A DNA stretch of 64,000 nt from Chromobotia macracanthus (lineage: Eukaryota; Chordata; Actinopteri; Cypriniformes; Botiidae), in contig JAZGTH010000007.1 in assembly GCA_036877525.1 (NCBI GenBank), positions 4,184,501 to 4,248,500 on the forward strand. Reading direction: 5' to 3'. The notes beneath the pieces were generated by a model. It had not been told where the DNA came from and did no database searches. It saw nothing but the letters and a program-made list of their open reading frames with translations. Positions within the stretch are counted from its first letter, which is position 1. Every line of letters begins with the position of its first letter. This document shows, piece after piece, positions 44,941 through 54,350 of this stretch. A program made the translations under genes and the position numbers.

Positions 44941-45329
44941 GCAACATAATTCTATTCTAACTTGCAGAATACTATTTTTGTGGTACACGTTCCAGCTGCC
45001 CTACAATATGTCGATGTCTTATGGTTAGGATGCATAAGCAGCTGCGTATACTTTGGTAGGCACTCCGGCAGCTTATTTTTTCTATAGCTCACTTTGTTCT
45101 TCTTCCTCTGGTCCAGTTTACAGTTTGTGTGTGCAGCATTTAATCTGCAGTTCTTTTCTCTTCTCCTAAACTGCCAGTTTTCTCAGCCCTCATCACATAC
45201 GTATTGTTCAAACATAATGAGGGCTGCAAGGTGTGGCGGGACTCAATCAAATCAAAATTTTGCGACACAACAAAAGAAAGAACTCGACTCAATTGGTATC
45301 TGCCGATCACAGTCTGAAGCAGTACGGTA
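44941..45329. other. Intergenic, no gene seen
   Basis: AT-rich to mixed unique sequence. Nothing identified. Confidence 0.4.
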
Positions 45330-45660
45330 ATTATTACCTTGGAGTGCAGCGAGCAGTCGTTTGTTAGGAAGGCTGAATGGAGCCGCGTGGACTGCCGATG
45401 GGCAGAAATTCTCCAAAGGCTTTCAGGCTCTTCTGGAAATGGCCTGCAAACTCATCTGGGAACGCTCAGGGCCAGATCGATGCATCAACCCAAGGCCCCA
45501 GCACACGAATCTGAGAAGCCATGCTGGGACTGTGGCTTCCACAGTACACATCATGTGTCTAAACTCCAGGTCCTCAGCCAGGTCCCTACGGATCGTCAAA
45601 AGAGCGCCGGGACATGGCAGCGAGGAGGTGTGGAGTGGCTTAGTGATGTGATATGATATA
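45330..45660. other. GC-balanced block open in three frames
   Basis: Two + frames (105 and 96 codons) and one minus frame (83 codons) overlap here. None resembles a known protein, and simultaneous openness in both strands points to a local shortage of TAA/TAG rather than a gene. It is unique sequence 1.1 kb before the promoter and could be a conserved element or an old exon. Confidence 0.3.
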
Positions 45661-46049
45661 CGACAGGATGTCAAACTAAGATGTGATTGCAGTTAAGAAG
45701 ACACACCAAGAGACGCGCTTCATTATAAAATCCCAGCTATCTTTACATTTAGGCATTTAAAGAGTAAGTTATGTCTAACGTTATGTAAGCAGATTTTTGA
45801 GTATTCTCATCTTTTAACACACAGATAATAATAACAGTTGAGCACGCAGACAAATAACCATAACATATATCTACTATAATCTATATATCTATAATCTATA
45901 ATCGATATCTACTCTCCGTCAAGCTTAAAAATATGTAAAGTTACAGTACTCTACAATTGGTAAGATAAATTTAATAAAGCAGATCTTCGGAAGAAAATGG
46001 CATGGCCTGTGTAACGTTACCATCGTGCTGGGCTCTTTCTAGGCTGTTT
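45661..46049. other. AT-rich spacer with TATCTATAATC units
   Basis: 45865-45915 is an imperfect repeat of ATCTATAATCTATA-like units. No gene. Confidence 0.5.
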
Positions 46050-46205
46050 CCAGGGCCTAGAAATGTGGTTGTTAAGGACTTCTGAATGTTATTTAGAGCC
46101 CACATGGTTTCTAGGGGGGTTGTGGGTGGTTTAAAGTCTTCCTTTTTGGTTACTATGGTGTTCTGGACGTTGCTAGGTGGTTACTTAAGGGCGATACATA
46201 GGGTT
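46050..46205. repeat. GTTGCTAGGTGGTTAC-type tandem-derived repeat
   Basis: Variants of GGTT(G/A)(C/T)TA(G/T)G(G/T)(T/G)G recur: ATGTGGTTGTTAAGG, GTTTCTAGGGGGGTTG, GGTTACTATGGTGTTCTGG and GTTGCTAGGTGGTTAC. I recall such arrays from cyprinid genomes. Confidence 0.55.
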
Positions 46206-46343
46206 AGAGGTTAATAAATAAATAATATTAATATTAAATATTCTTCATGCTACATACTAACGTTCATTGCCTACATTTCAATCTAAGGGGACGAGTTTCA
46301 TTAAAGCTTTATCTTTTAACATAAATGTGTTACGCGATATCCT

Positions 46344-46355
46344 TCCGCTAGCGGA
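46344..46355. other. Perfect 12-bp palindrome
   Basis: TCCGCTAGCGGA equals its reverse complement and is embedded in a longer imperfect ATATCC...GGATAT inverted repeat (46337-46358). Confidence 0.8.
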
Positions 46356-46396
46356 TATAGTTCAACATTACGTTGCTACGCAACAAAAACAGCCGC

Positions 46397-46427
46397 AACG
46401 TCGCTATGGTTGCGCCATAGCGACGTT
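46397..46427. other. 13-bp perfect inverted repeat with 5-bp loop
   Basis: AACGTCGCTATGG (46397-46409), loop TTGCG, then CCATAGCGACGTT (46415-46427). The flanks GCTACGCAAC (46374) and GCGTTGTAGC (46435) add an outer imperfect stem. Located about 350 bases before the inferred transcription start. It could be a hairpin-forming repeat or a binding-site palindrome. Confidence 0.85.
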
Positions 46428-46608
46428 TTATTTCGCGTTGTAGCTATTTTTTTTTTAATTATTACAATTTATAATTGTTATAATTATTTCATATAATACA
46501 TATAAAAGTAAATATGTACGTTTATAATTATATACCACACCTACGATGTACGTGTGCGTTACACATCGCACGCTCGGCGTTTTATTGAAGTCCGTTTAAA
46601 TAACGAAG

Positions 46609-46616
46609 TGACGTCA
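46609..46616 (+). promoter_or_regulatory. CRE (CREB/ATF site)
   Basis: Perfect palindromic TGACGTCA. Confidence 0.6.
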
Positions 46617-46722
46617 TTTACGGAGACAAAACGCAACTGCGCATGCTCTGTTAGCGCACCGTGACAAGCGAGTGTTTACGCAAATCCGCCGAGCCCGGGT
46701 TTGAATTTGGCTCTCCGGCACG

Positions 46723-46732
46723 GCGCATGCGC
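46723..46732 (+). promoter_or_regulatory. NRF1 site
   Basis: GCGCATGCGC, the full palindromic NRF1 core, about 55 bases before the YY1 site. Confidence 0.6.
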
Positions 46733-46781
46733 AGTCTGCGGCACGCTGGGCTTCTCGAGCAGCTGTTCGGGGTTCGGAATT

Positions 46782-46791
46782 CCAACATGGC
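46782..46791 (+). promoter_or_regulatory. YY1 site overlapping an ATG
   Basis: CCAACATGGC followed by GGCGGCGG fits the YY1 consensus (AANATGGCNGC). At many promoters this site lies just after the start of transcription, with its ATG in the 5' UTR. Confidence 0.55.
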
Positions 46792-46858
46792 AGAGGCGGC
46801 GGTCAGTCTTCCCAACACGAACCTGGAATGGTTTCACATCGCCAGCATCCGCGATTAA
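46787..46858 (+). CDS. Short upstream open reading frame, 23 codons
   Basis: The ATG has A at -3 and G at +4, a strong initiation context, and lies inside the YY1 motif. The peptide begins MAEAAVSLPNTNLEW and ends ASIRD. It stops before the splice donor, so it would act as an upstream ORF reducing initiation at a later start, or encode a micropeptide. An alternative is that transcription starts downstream of this ATG and the frame is never translated. Confidence 0.35.
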   Translation: MAEAAVSLPNTNLEWFHIASIRD

Positions 46859-46919
46859 CCAGCATTCAGCTCGGATCGATGCCGCTCTAACCCGGGAGGT
46901 TATCCCGTCCTAAACGCAG

Positions 46920-46926
46920 GTGAGAC
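46920..46926 (+). other. Splice donor of first exon
   Basis: CAG|GTGAGAC. It matches the donor consensus at -3 to +5, apart from G at +3, which is common. Confidence 0.55.
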
Positions 46927-47436
46927 TTAACCCGGCGTTTAAAAAGCGGCGGCTGGACTACGGAGAAGAGCGCCTGCCTCGATCGCGCTTCGTGCCGGAC
47001 GGATACGCAGCTCGCCCCGCGCCCGCGTCTCGATCCACGCGTTGGTTTCTAATACGAGGCGGGACGTGAGCTCTCCAGGCGGGTGAAGTTTGACGTGATC
47101 AGTTATTAGTTGCGTAGATGAATTACGGGTGTCGGACTGTAAAGTCGGGGTGGGGTTTCACTTGTTTTAAAGAAACTTTGTAGCGTGCGTGTGATGCGAT
47201 GCATTACGCGGGTTTATCAGAAAAGTTTGCGTTTATCGCCTTTGCATCCGTGCATGCTTTTCCGCAAACGTGCATTTAACAAAACACGACTTTCAGACGA
47301 GAAACGAGCCGGAGGACGTGCGGTGCACGGCGCGGCGGTGTTTTGAAGGCGATCCGCGTCTCTCTGTGTGAGTTTTTCGCCACAGCCTGGGAGGAAAATC
47401 TGACACGGGCTCTGTGTCGTGGTCATGTGTTTTCCC

Positions 47437-47439
<3 letters not shown>
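46927..47439. promoter_or_regulatory. CpG island continuing into intron
   Basis: Clustered CpGs through 46940-47060 (GCGCCTGCCTCGATCGCG, CGCCCCGCGCCCGCGTC) and 47280-47345 (GGACGTGCGGTGCACGG). It is probably the intronic half of the island and may hold alternative start sites. Confidence 0.5.
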
Positions 47440-47484
<45 letters not shown>

Positions 47485-47488
47485 CTCA
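47440..47488. repeat. (CT)n microsatellite
   Basis: About 21 CT units followed by CCTCTCTC. The opposing Arg/Glu and Ser/Leu frames here are repeat artefacts. Confidence 0.95.
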
Positions 47489-47580
47489 CGCGTTGTTCGA
47501 GAGCTTTTGTTGCTTTTGCCTTCTTAATTATATGCATGTAGGTTAAATGAATACCTGACGAAAGGCCTGCTTTGCACAGC

Positions 47581-47710
47581 AGTGTAAGCCGATAGCGGAG
47601 AGGGAAAGTGCCGTAAGAAAGACGGAAGCATCGCTCTGGGATTCACACTCGACTTTGTCCTCCGCTGTTTTCGCCTTTGAGAAAGATGATCACTAGCTCC
47701 AGTGTACATG
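47581..47710 (+). other. Candidate second or alternative first exon with ATG
   Basis: An acceptor-like CTGCTTTGCACAG ends at 47580. The ATG at 47686 begins MITSSSVH, and the exon would end at 47710 with CATG|GTACGT after 8 codons plus one base (phase 1). Context at the ATG (A at -3, A at +4) is adequate. If real, this would start the main protein after the uORF exon. No downstream coding exon is visible in the window, so the first coding intron would exceed 16 kb. The gene is not recognised. Confidence 0.3.
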
Positions 47711-49109
47711 GTACGTTGATTTATGCATTTGTGGTGTTGCAATACGCATGCAGTGTTTAGAAATGAAATGCATACTGGACTTTAATCGATAACCTGTGAG
47801 AATGCAGGTTAACAAAACAATGCATTGTTATTTCTCTTATTAGGGTTGCATTTAAGCGCTAGACAGGTATGTTATATATGTCATATATATATATCATATA
47901 GGTACAGTAGTTGCAATTTGACATGTCAGAAAATGACTGAACTAACTTAAGCCCGGCGAGTTAGAAATAAATGCAGAAACTTAAGAGATATATGAGGAAT
48001 GTGCAAGCAAACAATTTTAATGTCGTGTCCCCTTTCCGAACAAAATGAATGTTTGGGTTGTACACTATCCCTCTTCATTTATGACCAGAACTCGGTTTGT
48101 TTTGTGTTGTATTTATACACACACACAGAACAAAGATACTTAAACCAGTTGCACGTAAAATAAGGAACAGCCAGTAATATTAATAATAAAATATATCAGC
48201 CTTCACCAACATGCATTCACATTATTTAAAACATCTTTTTCACTTTCACTGTAAAATGTTTTGGCAAGTGAGCTAAAAATGCTTCACGTTTTAACATTTA
48301 GATTAAGTGGTTCTATTTAAATTGTTATATTAGTTATGTTAATGTTAGGTTACATAAAGAAAATTCATTCTTTGAGATCATCAGATCAGGTTGAAATTGC
48401 TCCTCAGGTTGCAGGTGTACAGTTTTACTGTTTCGGTGTTAAACAGTAAGCTGGCATAGAGAAGTTACCAAAATGAATTACTGTTTGTGGCTGCATACAT
48501 TTTTCAGCATGAATATAGGATTTCATCCATCATTTGGATTGTATATTACAGGGACATTTTATGTAGTGCTTGAACATTATTTGCATGAATTTTTGATGTG
48601 TGTCGTACATCACGCGCATTTAGCAGTTTTTCCGTATTTGTTCTTAAATCGTACTATTTGTGTGGAAAGTTATTTCTTTATTTTTAATAGCACTGATCCG
48701 CGGTTCTGCCGACATTGTCTGCCTCAAGACTCGAGGTCAGAAACTATTGATTTGTTGACAGCTACACCGCTGTCATCGCAAACTCATAGTTTTCAGGACA
48801 ATTTAATTTTGATTTATTTTAAAGAAAACACATTTTGACAGCTGAACATTTGCTTCTCACCATCAGCCAACCAACCAACCAAACAAAAAACCTTTTCTTC
48901 ATTTCTTGGCTGTAATAATAATAGTTTTGTATTATGATCCATATACCATTTGCATTTGTTTATTTAAAAACACAATTAAAATGGCCTGGCTAAGACTGAA
49001 GTGTGTTTTCCAAGCCTCTTCAGTCAGTAGAATAGTGCCACATGATGAGTGTTTTCATTACTGTAGAGTGTTTTTCTGTGTTGGGTTTTAATCAAAGTGG
49101 ACATTGACC
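47711..49109. other. AT-rich presumed intron, no feature beyond (TA)n
   Basis: (TA)n around 47874-47898 and one inverted octamer at 48948-48955. The 121-codon frame at 48473-48838 is Phe/Leu/His-rich and has no family resemblance, so it is considered chance. Confidence 0.45.
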
Positions 49110-49420
49110 GTATGTGTTTTTCCTGTGGGGAGGTCTAATAAGCCATTAGATGTGTAATGTTCGAACACTTTTCAGAGGTCTATTAATGCAACGGGCATCG
49201 GTGACCTAATTTAGACCTCATCTGACAGCTCATCTCTGCAGATATTTTTGGAGTTTGAGACAAAAGTGTTCTTAACAAATTTACGTGAAGCTTTTATTGA
49301 TATTATTTTAACTAAAAGAGGTGCTAGGCTGGGGCTTGTAGCGAGTGCTCGCGGCTACGGCGCGAAGCTGATGTGTGAAACCGCTGTTATCGTTAACTCG
49401 GTCCTGATTTAACCTCAGGC
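49110..49420. other. Candidate conserved noncoding element
   Basis: Unique block with GGTCTAATAAGCCATTAGATG, GGTCTATTAATGC and CCTAATTTAGACCTC, the last two forming inverted GGTCTA/TAGACC phrases. CpG patch CGCGGCTACGGCGCG at 49349. Confidence 0.33.
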
Positions 49421-49639
49421 TGGGCTTTATAAGCATGTTAAACGACACGACAGCTTCACACGCTGCTGATTTGTGCGAGCGTGTGCATGCGTGGCTTTGT
49501 GCATGCGAGTCCGCGGGTTGACATGAAACCTCGTGTTGTGTTTTGTGGTTTGTGTGATGACAGCCTGACCCCTCCCCTTTTCTGCACCCTCTTTGCTTGA
49601 TGCAACTGATGTTTCTGGTGTTGACATTCTAGCACAGAG
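49421..49639. other. Unique GC-balanced spacer
   Basis: Several CATGCG/GCATGC phrases at 49480-49505. No exon or repeat recognised. Confidence 0.3.
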
Positions 49640-49770
49640 CTACAGGCGCTCTGCTATATACACAGACCTGCAGACGTTCGGTCTGTGCGCAAACGTGCCA
49701 CTGATGCGGCAATTAGCAGATGCGCACACGCAATTAGATTGACGCAGCCGTTTTGGCAATATTTGGACAA
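49640..49770. other. Candidate conserved element with phased homeodomain sites
   Basis: GCAATTAG occurs at 49709-49716 and 49730-49737, 21 bases apart (two helical turns) in the same orientation. Each is accompanied by an ATGCG phrase. Unique sequence. Confidence 0.4.
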
Positions 49771-50964
49771 GATGCAGAACTATAGTAAGCAGGTTTGCTC
49801 ATTAGTTTGTGGTGTACTGCAAATATAATAAGAATATTGTTTTTCTTTAGCTGTCTGTGTATTTCGGGTAATTGGCTTTAGCAGGTTTTTTTATTTTATG
49901 TGGCAATGGGAAATCTGTAAAGCACACTGTAAGCATTTCAAAACAGACAACAGGCAGTCGTTTACATTAGAAATATGAGTATCCTGTGAAAAAAGGGTTG
50001 ACATGTAGTTGGCATGCAGACTTGAGCAGTTTGGTCAAAATATGTCTTTATAAGCATTATAATTATAGGTTTTTAGCCTTATATATTTGAGCGATTGTTG
50101 AATATTTGTACTTATGAATTTATTTGCTCTCACTGAACTAAGACAAACTAGTGAAGGCAAACGAGAGATTAAAAGCATCATAAATCATAGGACACAAGAT
50201 ATACACTTATGTCAGTATAAACTTTATGCTAGATTAAAGAAAGTTTATGGACATGTTACACTGTATGTGAACAACCCAAACCCAAATGTCATTTTTAAAC
50301 CTGTACATTTATAATAAAAATAAAGATGTTTATATGAATGAACTCTGTATGTTGCACATTTATCAGCCCAACATCTGTAATAAATTCTAGTTGGGTCACT
50401 CTGATTGTTTGTCTTGTGTGTTAGTAATGCAACTAGGGTTTATTGTTTGTGTAGAGAAACATAAGAATCCTCACATTTGAAGTCCACTGCAACTTTACCA
50501 ATTTTGAATTAGTACATTTCGATTTCTTTCTGTTCAGCTGTGTCTTGTACATGTTCGTGTTTAGCCATTAATGTTTGCATCAAATAAAAAACTTAAAGTC
50601 GCTTGTATTTAACACGATTGAGTGAATGTTAGCTTACACAACAGAAGTCTGTGTACAAAAGAGTCATTGTATTGATCTGTATGTATAATTCCAGGGCTGT
50701 TGCGATGACCATTTGGCAGGTGTAGGTTTTGGAAGTAAATGCGTCAGATTGGGAATTGTTTGCAAGGTATTACTCACCGTGACACGACGTGGGTTATATA
50801 GTTTTGGGCTGTGATTTTTTATACTCTGTAGGTTTGAGTTTTACTAATTGTTGTGATTGTAATGTGTGATGTGTCTGACATTAAAGCTGACTACAAAACG
50901 TTCCTAAATATGATATTAATAACAGAAACTGAAGTGAAAAGTTTGTGTCTTTACTAAGTCAGGA
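49771..50964. other. AT-rich presumed intron, no gene seen
   Basis: Low-GC sequence without recognisable repeat ends. 66-codon frame at 50114-50314 unsupported. Confidence 0.4.
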
Positions 50965-51080
50965 ACAGGTGGGAGGTATGACCAAAATCTTATATCACAG
51001 TATGAGTAATTTCATGTCATGGTAACAGCATGTATCACAATATAGATATTTTGTTGTAATGTAAATGGTTTTAAATCTGA
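50965..51080 (+). repeat. Family D repeat fragment
   Basis: AGGTATGACCAAAATCTTAT, ATCACAGTATGAGTAATTTC and TATCACAATATAGATATTTT match the copies at 30815 and 56030. Confidence 0.6.
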
Positions 51081-51261
51081 CATAAATGAATAGGTAATGC
51101 CTATTTTTTTTTTAATACGCTCCTATATTAAAAGCTGTTTGATGTGCTTTGTCATTTAATTTTTTTCCTTTTCATTTGGAAAATTGAAAACCAAAAGAAT
51201 TTGTAATAACAAATGAATGGCAAGACTCTGTACTGATATGCAGGGTTTACCATCATGGCTG

Positions 51262-51600
51262 TTAGGGCTGCACAATGTAGCGGAATTATTAAAATATCGC
51301 AGTATTTATATTGCAGTGGTTTGCAATAACCGAATGATTTGAATACATTGTAAAGTTACGTATAGTCAAGTTTTTGGGGCAATTTCTGTCAGAAGTTGTC
51401 GTCATGCTTTCTTTTCCAGGAACGAATGTGAAACGTGTATGTTGGTAATATAATTTTAATATTTTAAATGTTTTAACATTAAATTAATTTTACAAATTCA
51501 AAGCAATGCCGTATTTGTATATTATCATATTATACCCCATATGGCATAATTTAGCAAGTTGTCGCATATCACATTTGTTTTCAGTATTGTGCAGCCCTAA
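51262..51600. mobile_element. Inverted-repeat DNA element, about 340 bp
   Basis: TTAGGGCTGCACAAT at 51262-51276 is exactly complementary to ATTGTGCAGCCCTAA at 51586-51600. The interior is AT-rich with AATATCGCAGTATTTATATT and GTCGCATATCAC. A TA dinucleotide at each edge would suit a TA-targeting transposon, but the target duplication is not certain. No transposase frame, so non-autonomous. Confidence 0.85.
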
Positions 51601-51619
51601 TAGCTGTACAGGTATTTCT

Positions 51620-51900
51620 GTGAGCGCATTCCATGTCGCAGCAGCGATGCGGTTTGCTGCGTTAGGCGTGTAAGTGGCTCGGGCCTCCTGGGATTGTTTG
51701 TATAAATGAGGATGACAGGTTTTATCTCAATCTAATGGTGACAATTAAAGGAACCTTCAGAGTAACTCGGCTTGCTGGCGGATGAGCACCTTGGGGGATC
51801 TCGGGGGCCGTTTCAAATTGATGAAACACTCATCTGTACAGACGGATACATTTGTCAGTCTGTGTAACAAATCTTATTCAGTAGCCCCGTCTACATTTCA
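51620..51900. other. Candidate conserved noncoding element
   Basis: Unique block with GATTGTTTGTATAAATGAGG, GATGACAGGTTTTA (MEIS-like TGACAG), CTAATGGTGACAATTAAAGG and TTTCAAATTGATGAAAC. GC-balanced compared with the transposon just before it. Confidence 0.4.
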
Positions 51901-52040
51901 GACAAAAGCCCGACTCAAATGAAATCAGTTGTAGCGGCTTGTCATCTTTAAGCAAATATGTTAAGCGTCGTCTTGCGTGCGTTTCATCTGAACGCAGAGG
52001 AGGACCCCAGGGGAGATGGACAAATTTCATTTCTACACAG

Positions 52041-52079
<39 letters not shown>

Positions 52080-52379
52080 CAGCTGGTAGTGTTATCTCTG
52101 TGCGATTCTGTTCGTGCTGACAATTCTTTCGCTGATCTGAGCTGGAGTGCATTTGGAAGTGGTTGCAGCTGTCTGTTGCTATACTGAGAGATGTTTGCTC
52201 TACTGCAGAGATGAAGGACCATGAATTCTTGACGCCCCCCCCCCCACCACTAGCTCATTTAGACTCTGTCTGTCTGCTCACCCTTTTTCCTGCCCTGTCT
52301 CTCTCTCTGAGTGACAGCATAGAGGATGTAGGTTTTTTAAAATGCATCTGTGTATGTTAGCCGTGCCGTAGGCCCGGAT
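51901..52379. repeat. Spacer with (CT)n at 52044-52077 and poly-C at 52234-52246
   Basis: The CT run has about 17 units. The poly-C run has 13 Cs followed by ACCACC. Frames across them are repeat-derived. The remainder is unique and unassigned. Confidence 0.6.
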
Positions 52380-52620
52380 CGCCTGTTTTGAGTCCTCCAT
52401 TTGAAATTATCCACTTGAGTCACAGAAGTATGGAAAATATCTGTGCATTGATACAGTAGCCATCAGGCTGATCCATGCTGCTGCTGAAGCAGTAATCATT
52501 ATTGAAAAGTACTCGTTTTTATAATTACATTTTCCTTTACATTTGGTTCTGGAGTTTTATTAAATGATGCACGTCACGGCTGTTGTACTTCATGGATTTG
52601 TGATGATCGTATGTATGTAG
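52380..52620. other. Candidate conserved noncoding element
   Basis: Unique sequence with GTAATCATTATTGAAAAG, TATAATTACATTTTCC and ATTAAATGATGCACGTCACGG. No coding signals. Confidence 0.33.
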
Positions 52621-52929
52621 GCTGAAGCGAACGTTTCTCCGTTCTGCTCCAGTAAATGCACCACTGTTGAAATCCTGGACGACATCACACAAAGAGCCTG
52701 TCAGATTTCATGAGGTGAAAGACGTAGCAGCTTGTTGGAAACCCTGGAAAGAGGTGAAGTACTTTCTCACGCGGGGCGAATCAACAAATAAACATGCATG
52801 TATTGATTTGCAGAACACCCGATTTGATCCGTTTAGCTGGAGGTAATTTTGGAGCCATAATCATTTGTAAGACACACAGAAAGGTGTAGCCCACGTAAAT
52901 GTGTGTTTTTAACATTTGTCAGCTGTGAG
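52621..52929. other. Unique spacer, nothing identified
   Basis: Mixed composition. No repeat boundaries or exon signals noticed. Confidence 0.3.
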
Positions 52930-53125
52930 TTTGATCTGTACTTAGCCACTGATGTGATCTGATCTAGAGAGCAGTGTGTTGTAATCTTGATTGACAGTCA
53001 GCCATGAGTATGCCAGCGCTTGTGGTGACTCCTGTTCATTATAATGATACGCTGGCAGGCGACACACAAACTGTCACCATAATGACAGCAACCAAACAAA
53101 ACCAATTCACATTATGCTGACAAGC
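52930..53125. other. Candidate conserved element with PBX-MEIS site
   Basis: TGATTGACAG at 52988-52997 is a perfect PBX-MEIS composite site. Nearby GTCACCATAATGACAGC repeats a TGACAG. Unique sequence with a CATTATAATGATACGC homeodomain-like core. Confidence 0.4.
52988..52997 (+). promoter_or_regulatory. PBX-MEIS composite site
   Basis: TGATTGACAG matches the known PBX half-site TGAT followed by MEIS TGACAG in the standard overlapping arrangement. Confidence 0.45.
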
Positions 53126-53607
53126 ACCGGTGTTCAGTGTTCAACTCCAGCAGTGGTTTAAACTCTTTGTTAAGGAAGGAATGCATGAGTGAATGCATGG
53201 ATGGATAAATAAATGAGAGCAGCGAATATGTTTTAAGTTATTGTTGTTGATAGCACTGGTTTTTCTGGGAGAGAAATACTGTTGACTGAAGGAATTGTGG
53301 CTTATTGTATAGCTAACACAAATTATAACTTGTATAACTGTAATTATCTATATGAACTTTTAATTATGCTTAAACCTGAAATACATAAGCTTAATGAGGG
53401 CTCATCTTAAATCTGAATATCTGGACCATGAATAACTGTATGCTATTGCATACATAGATTCTCTGAGCATTACACATCATTAATTACTATTCATTTCCAT
53501 GACATCATTCAACATAATTGTCTTTTTTTTTACCCATATCTCTATTTCTATTTTGCTTTACACAATCATAGAATTCAGTTCAGAAATCAATCCATTTCCT
53601 TATATTT
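53126..53607. other. AT-rich presumed intron, no gene seen
   Basis: Low-GC unique sequence. No feature. Confidence 0.4.
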
Positions 53608-53662
53608 GTTCAGTGCTTTTCACAATACATACCGTTTCAAAGCTGCTTTACAAAGAAACCAT
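53608..53662 (-). repeat. Repeat tail of the GTAAAGCTGCTTTGAAAC type
   Basis: CAGTGCTTTTCACAATACAT then CGTTTCAAAGCTGCTTTACA is the reverse complement of the tail at 22836-22925. Confidence 0.6.
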
Positions 53663-54179
53663 CATTTGGACCAAGAGATGTTGCTAATTTGACTTTCAGT
53701 ATGTTTCATATAAGAAACACAACATGGTTAAAATCTAATAAAATCGGCAGTAAAATCATACATGCGTTACGTAGCACATATTCAGTGTGTTGCTCGGCCG
53801 TACTTCATGTTTTGGAGAAATGCAAGCTGTGCAAACATGCCCCTTTCTTACCCTGTTTGTTTATTCTGATTCACCAGCGTGGTGAGGAGAAAGCAAACGT
53901 TCTTTCATGTGTCTCCTACAGGGGGTGAAGTTAATGCAGCCCTTGCACTTCAAACAAATGATGTAAATTATTGGAACGGAACATAAGCGAGGCGTTCGTC
54001 CTTTTGCTTTTTTCTGCCATTTCAAACAATGAGTGGAAGCTTTTGTTTTCTCTCTCCCTGGTCACTAAAGCTGTCGGGCTACATAAAGTGAAGTGGCAGC
54101 GCACGGCCTGCTGGGAATTGGTTGCGAATACTCATTCCCCTGGTGGGAAAAACCAGTTTTAGCTGCAGAACCGTTAATC
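53663..54179. other. Presumed intron, no gene seen
   Basis: Unique sequence. 63-79-codon frames are not supported by any other signal. Confidence 0.35.
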
Positions 54180-54350
54180 TAGGCAGCGCGCGGATTCCCA
54201 CATTTGCTTGAGTAATTATCATACCCCCAGTGGCAAGGAGAGCGACGTCGCTTTAAATCACTGATGTCTTCATTATTCTGTTTACATTTTAATTAGACAT
54301 TCTAAACTTTTTGATTTTTAATGGGCTTTACAGAAAGAGACTCAATCTTT
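54180..54350. other. Candidate conserved noncoding element
   Basis: GCGCGCGGATTCCC, GAGTAATTATCATACCCCC, GCGACGTCGC palindrome near 54243, and TTTTAATTAGACATTC. Unique. Confidence 0.35.

Larger units (their letters stand above)
46560..46790 (+). promoter_or_regulatory. CpG-island promoter
   Basis: Abrupt change from AT-rich to CpG-rich sequence. No TATA box is evident near the inferred start. It contains a full CRE at 46609-46616, NRF1 sites at 46638-46646 (partial) and 46723-46732 (full), and a YY1 site at 46782-46791, a combination typical of TATA-less housekeeping or developmental-regulator promoters. The CpG richness continues to about 47340. Direction is set by the splice donor downstream. 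Confidence 0.65.
46770..46919 (+). other. Inferred first exon (5' UTR)
   Basis: The exon ends at 46919 with ACGCAG followed by GTGAGAC, a near-consensus splice donor. The 5' end is a guess from the YY1 position. The only open frame is the 23-codon one at 46787, closed by TAA at 46856-46858 within the exon, so the exon is untranslated with respect to any long protein. I could not recognise the gene from this UTR. Confidence 0.5.

Noticed and set aside
48473..48838. 121-codon frame in the presumed intron
   Set aside because: AT-rich, no motif and no splice sites framing it.
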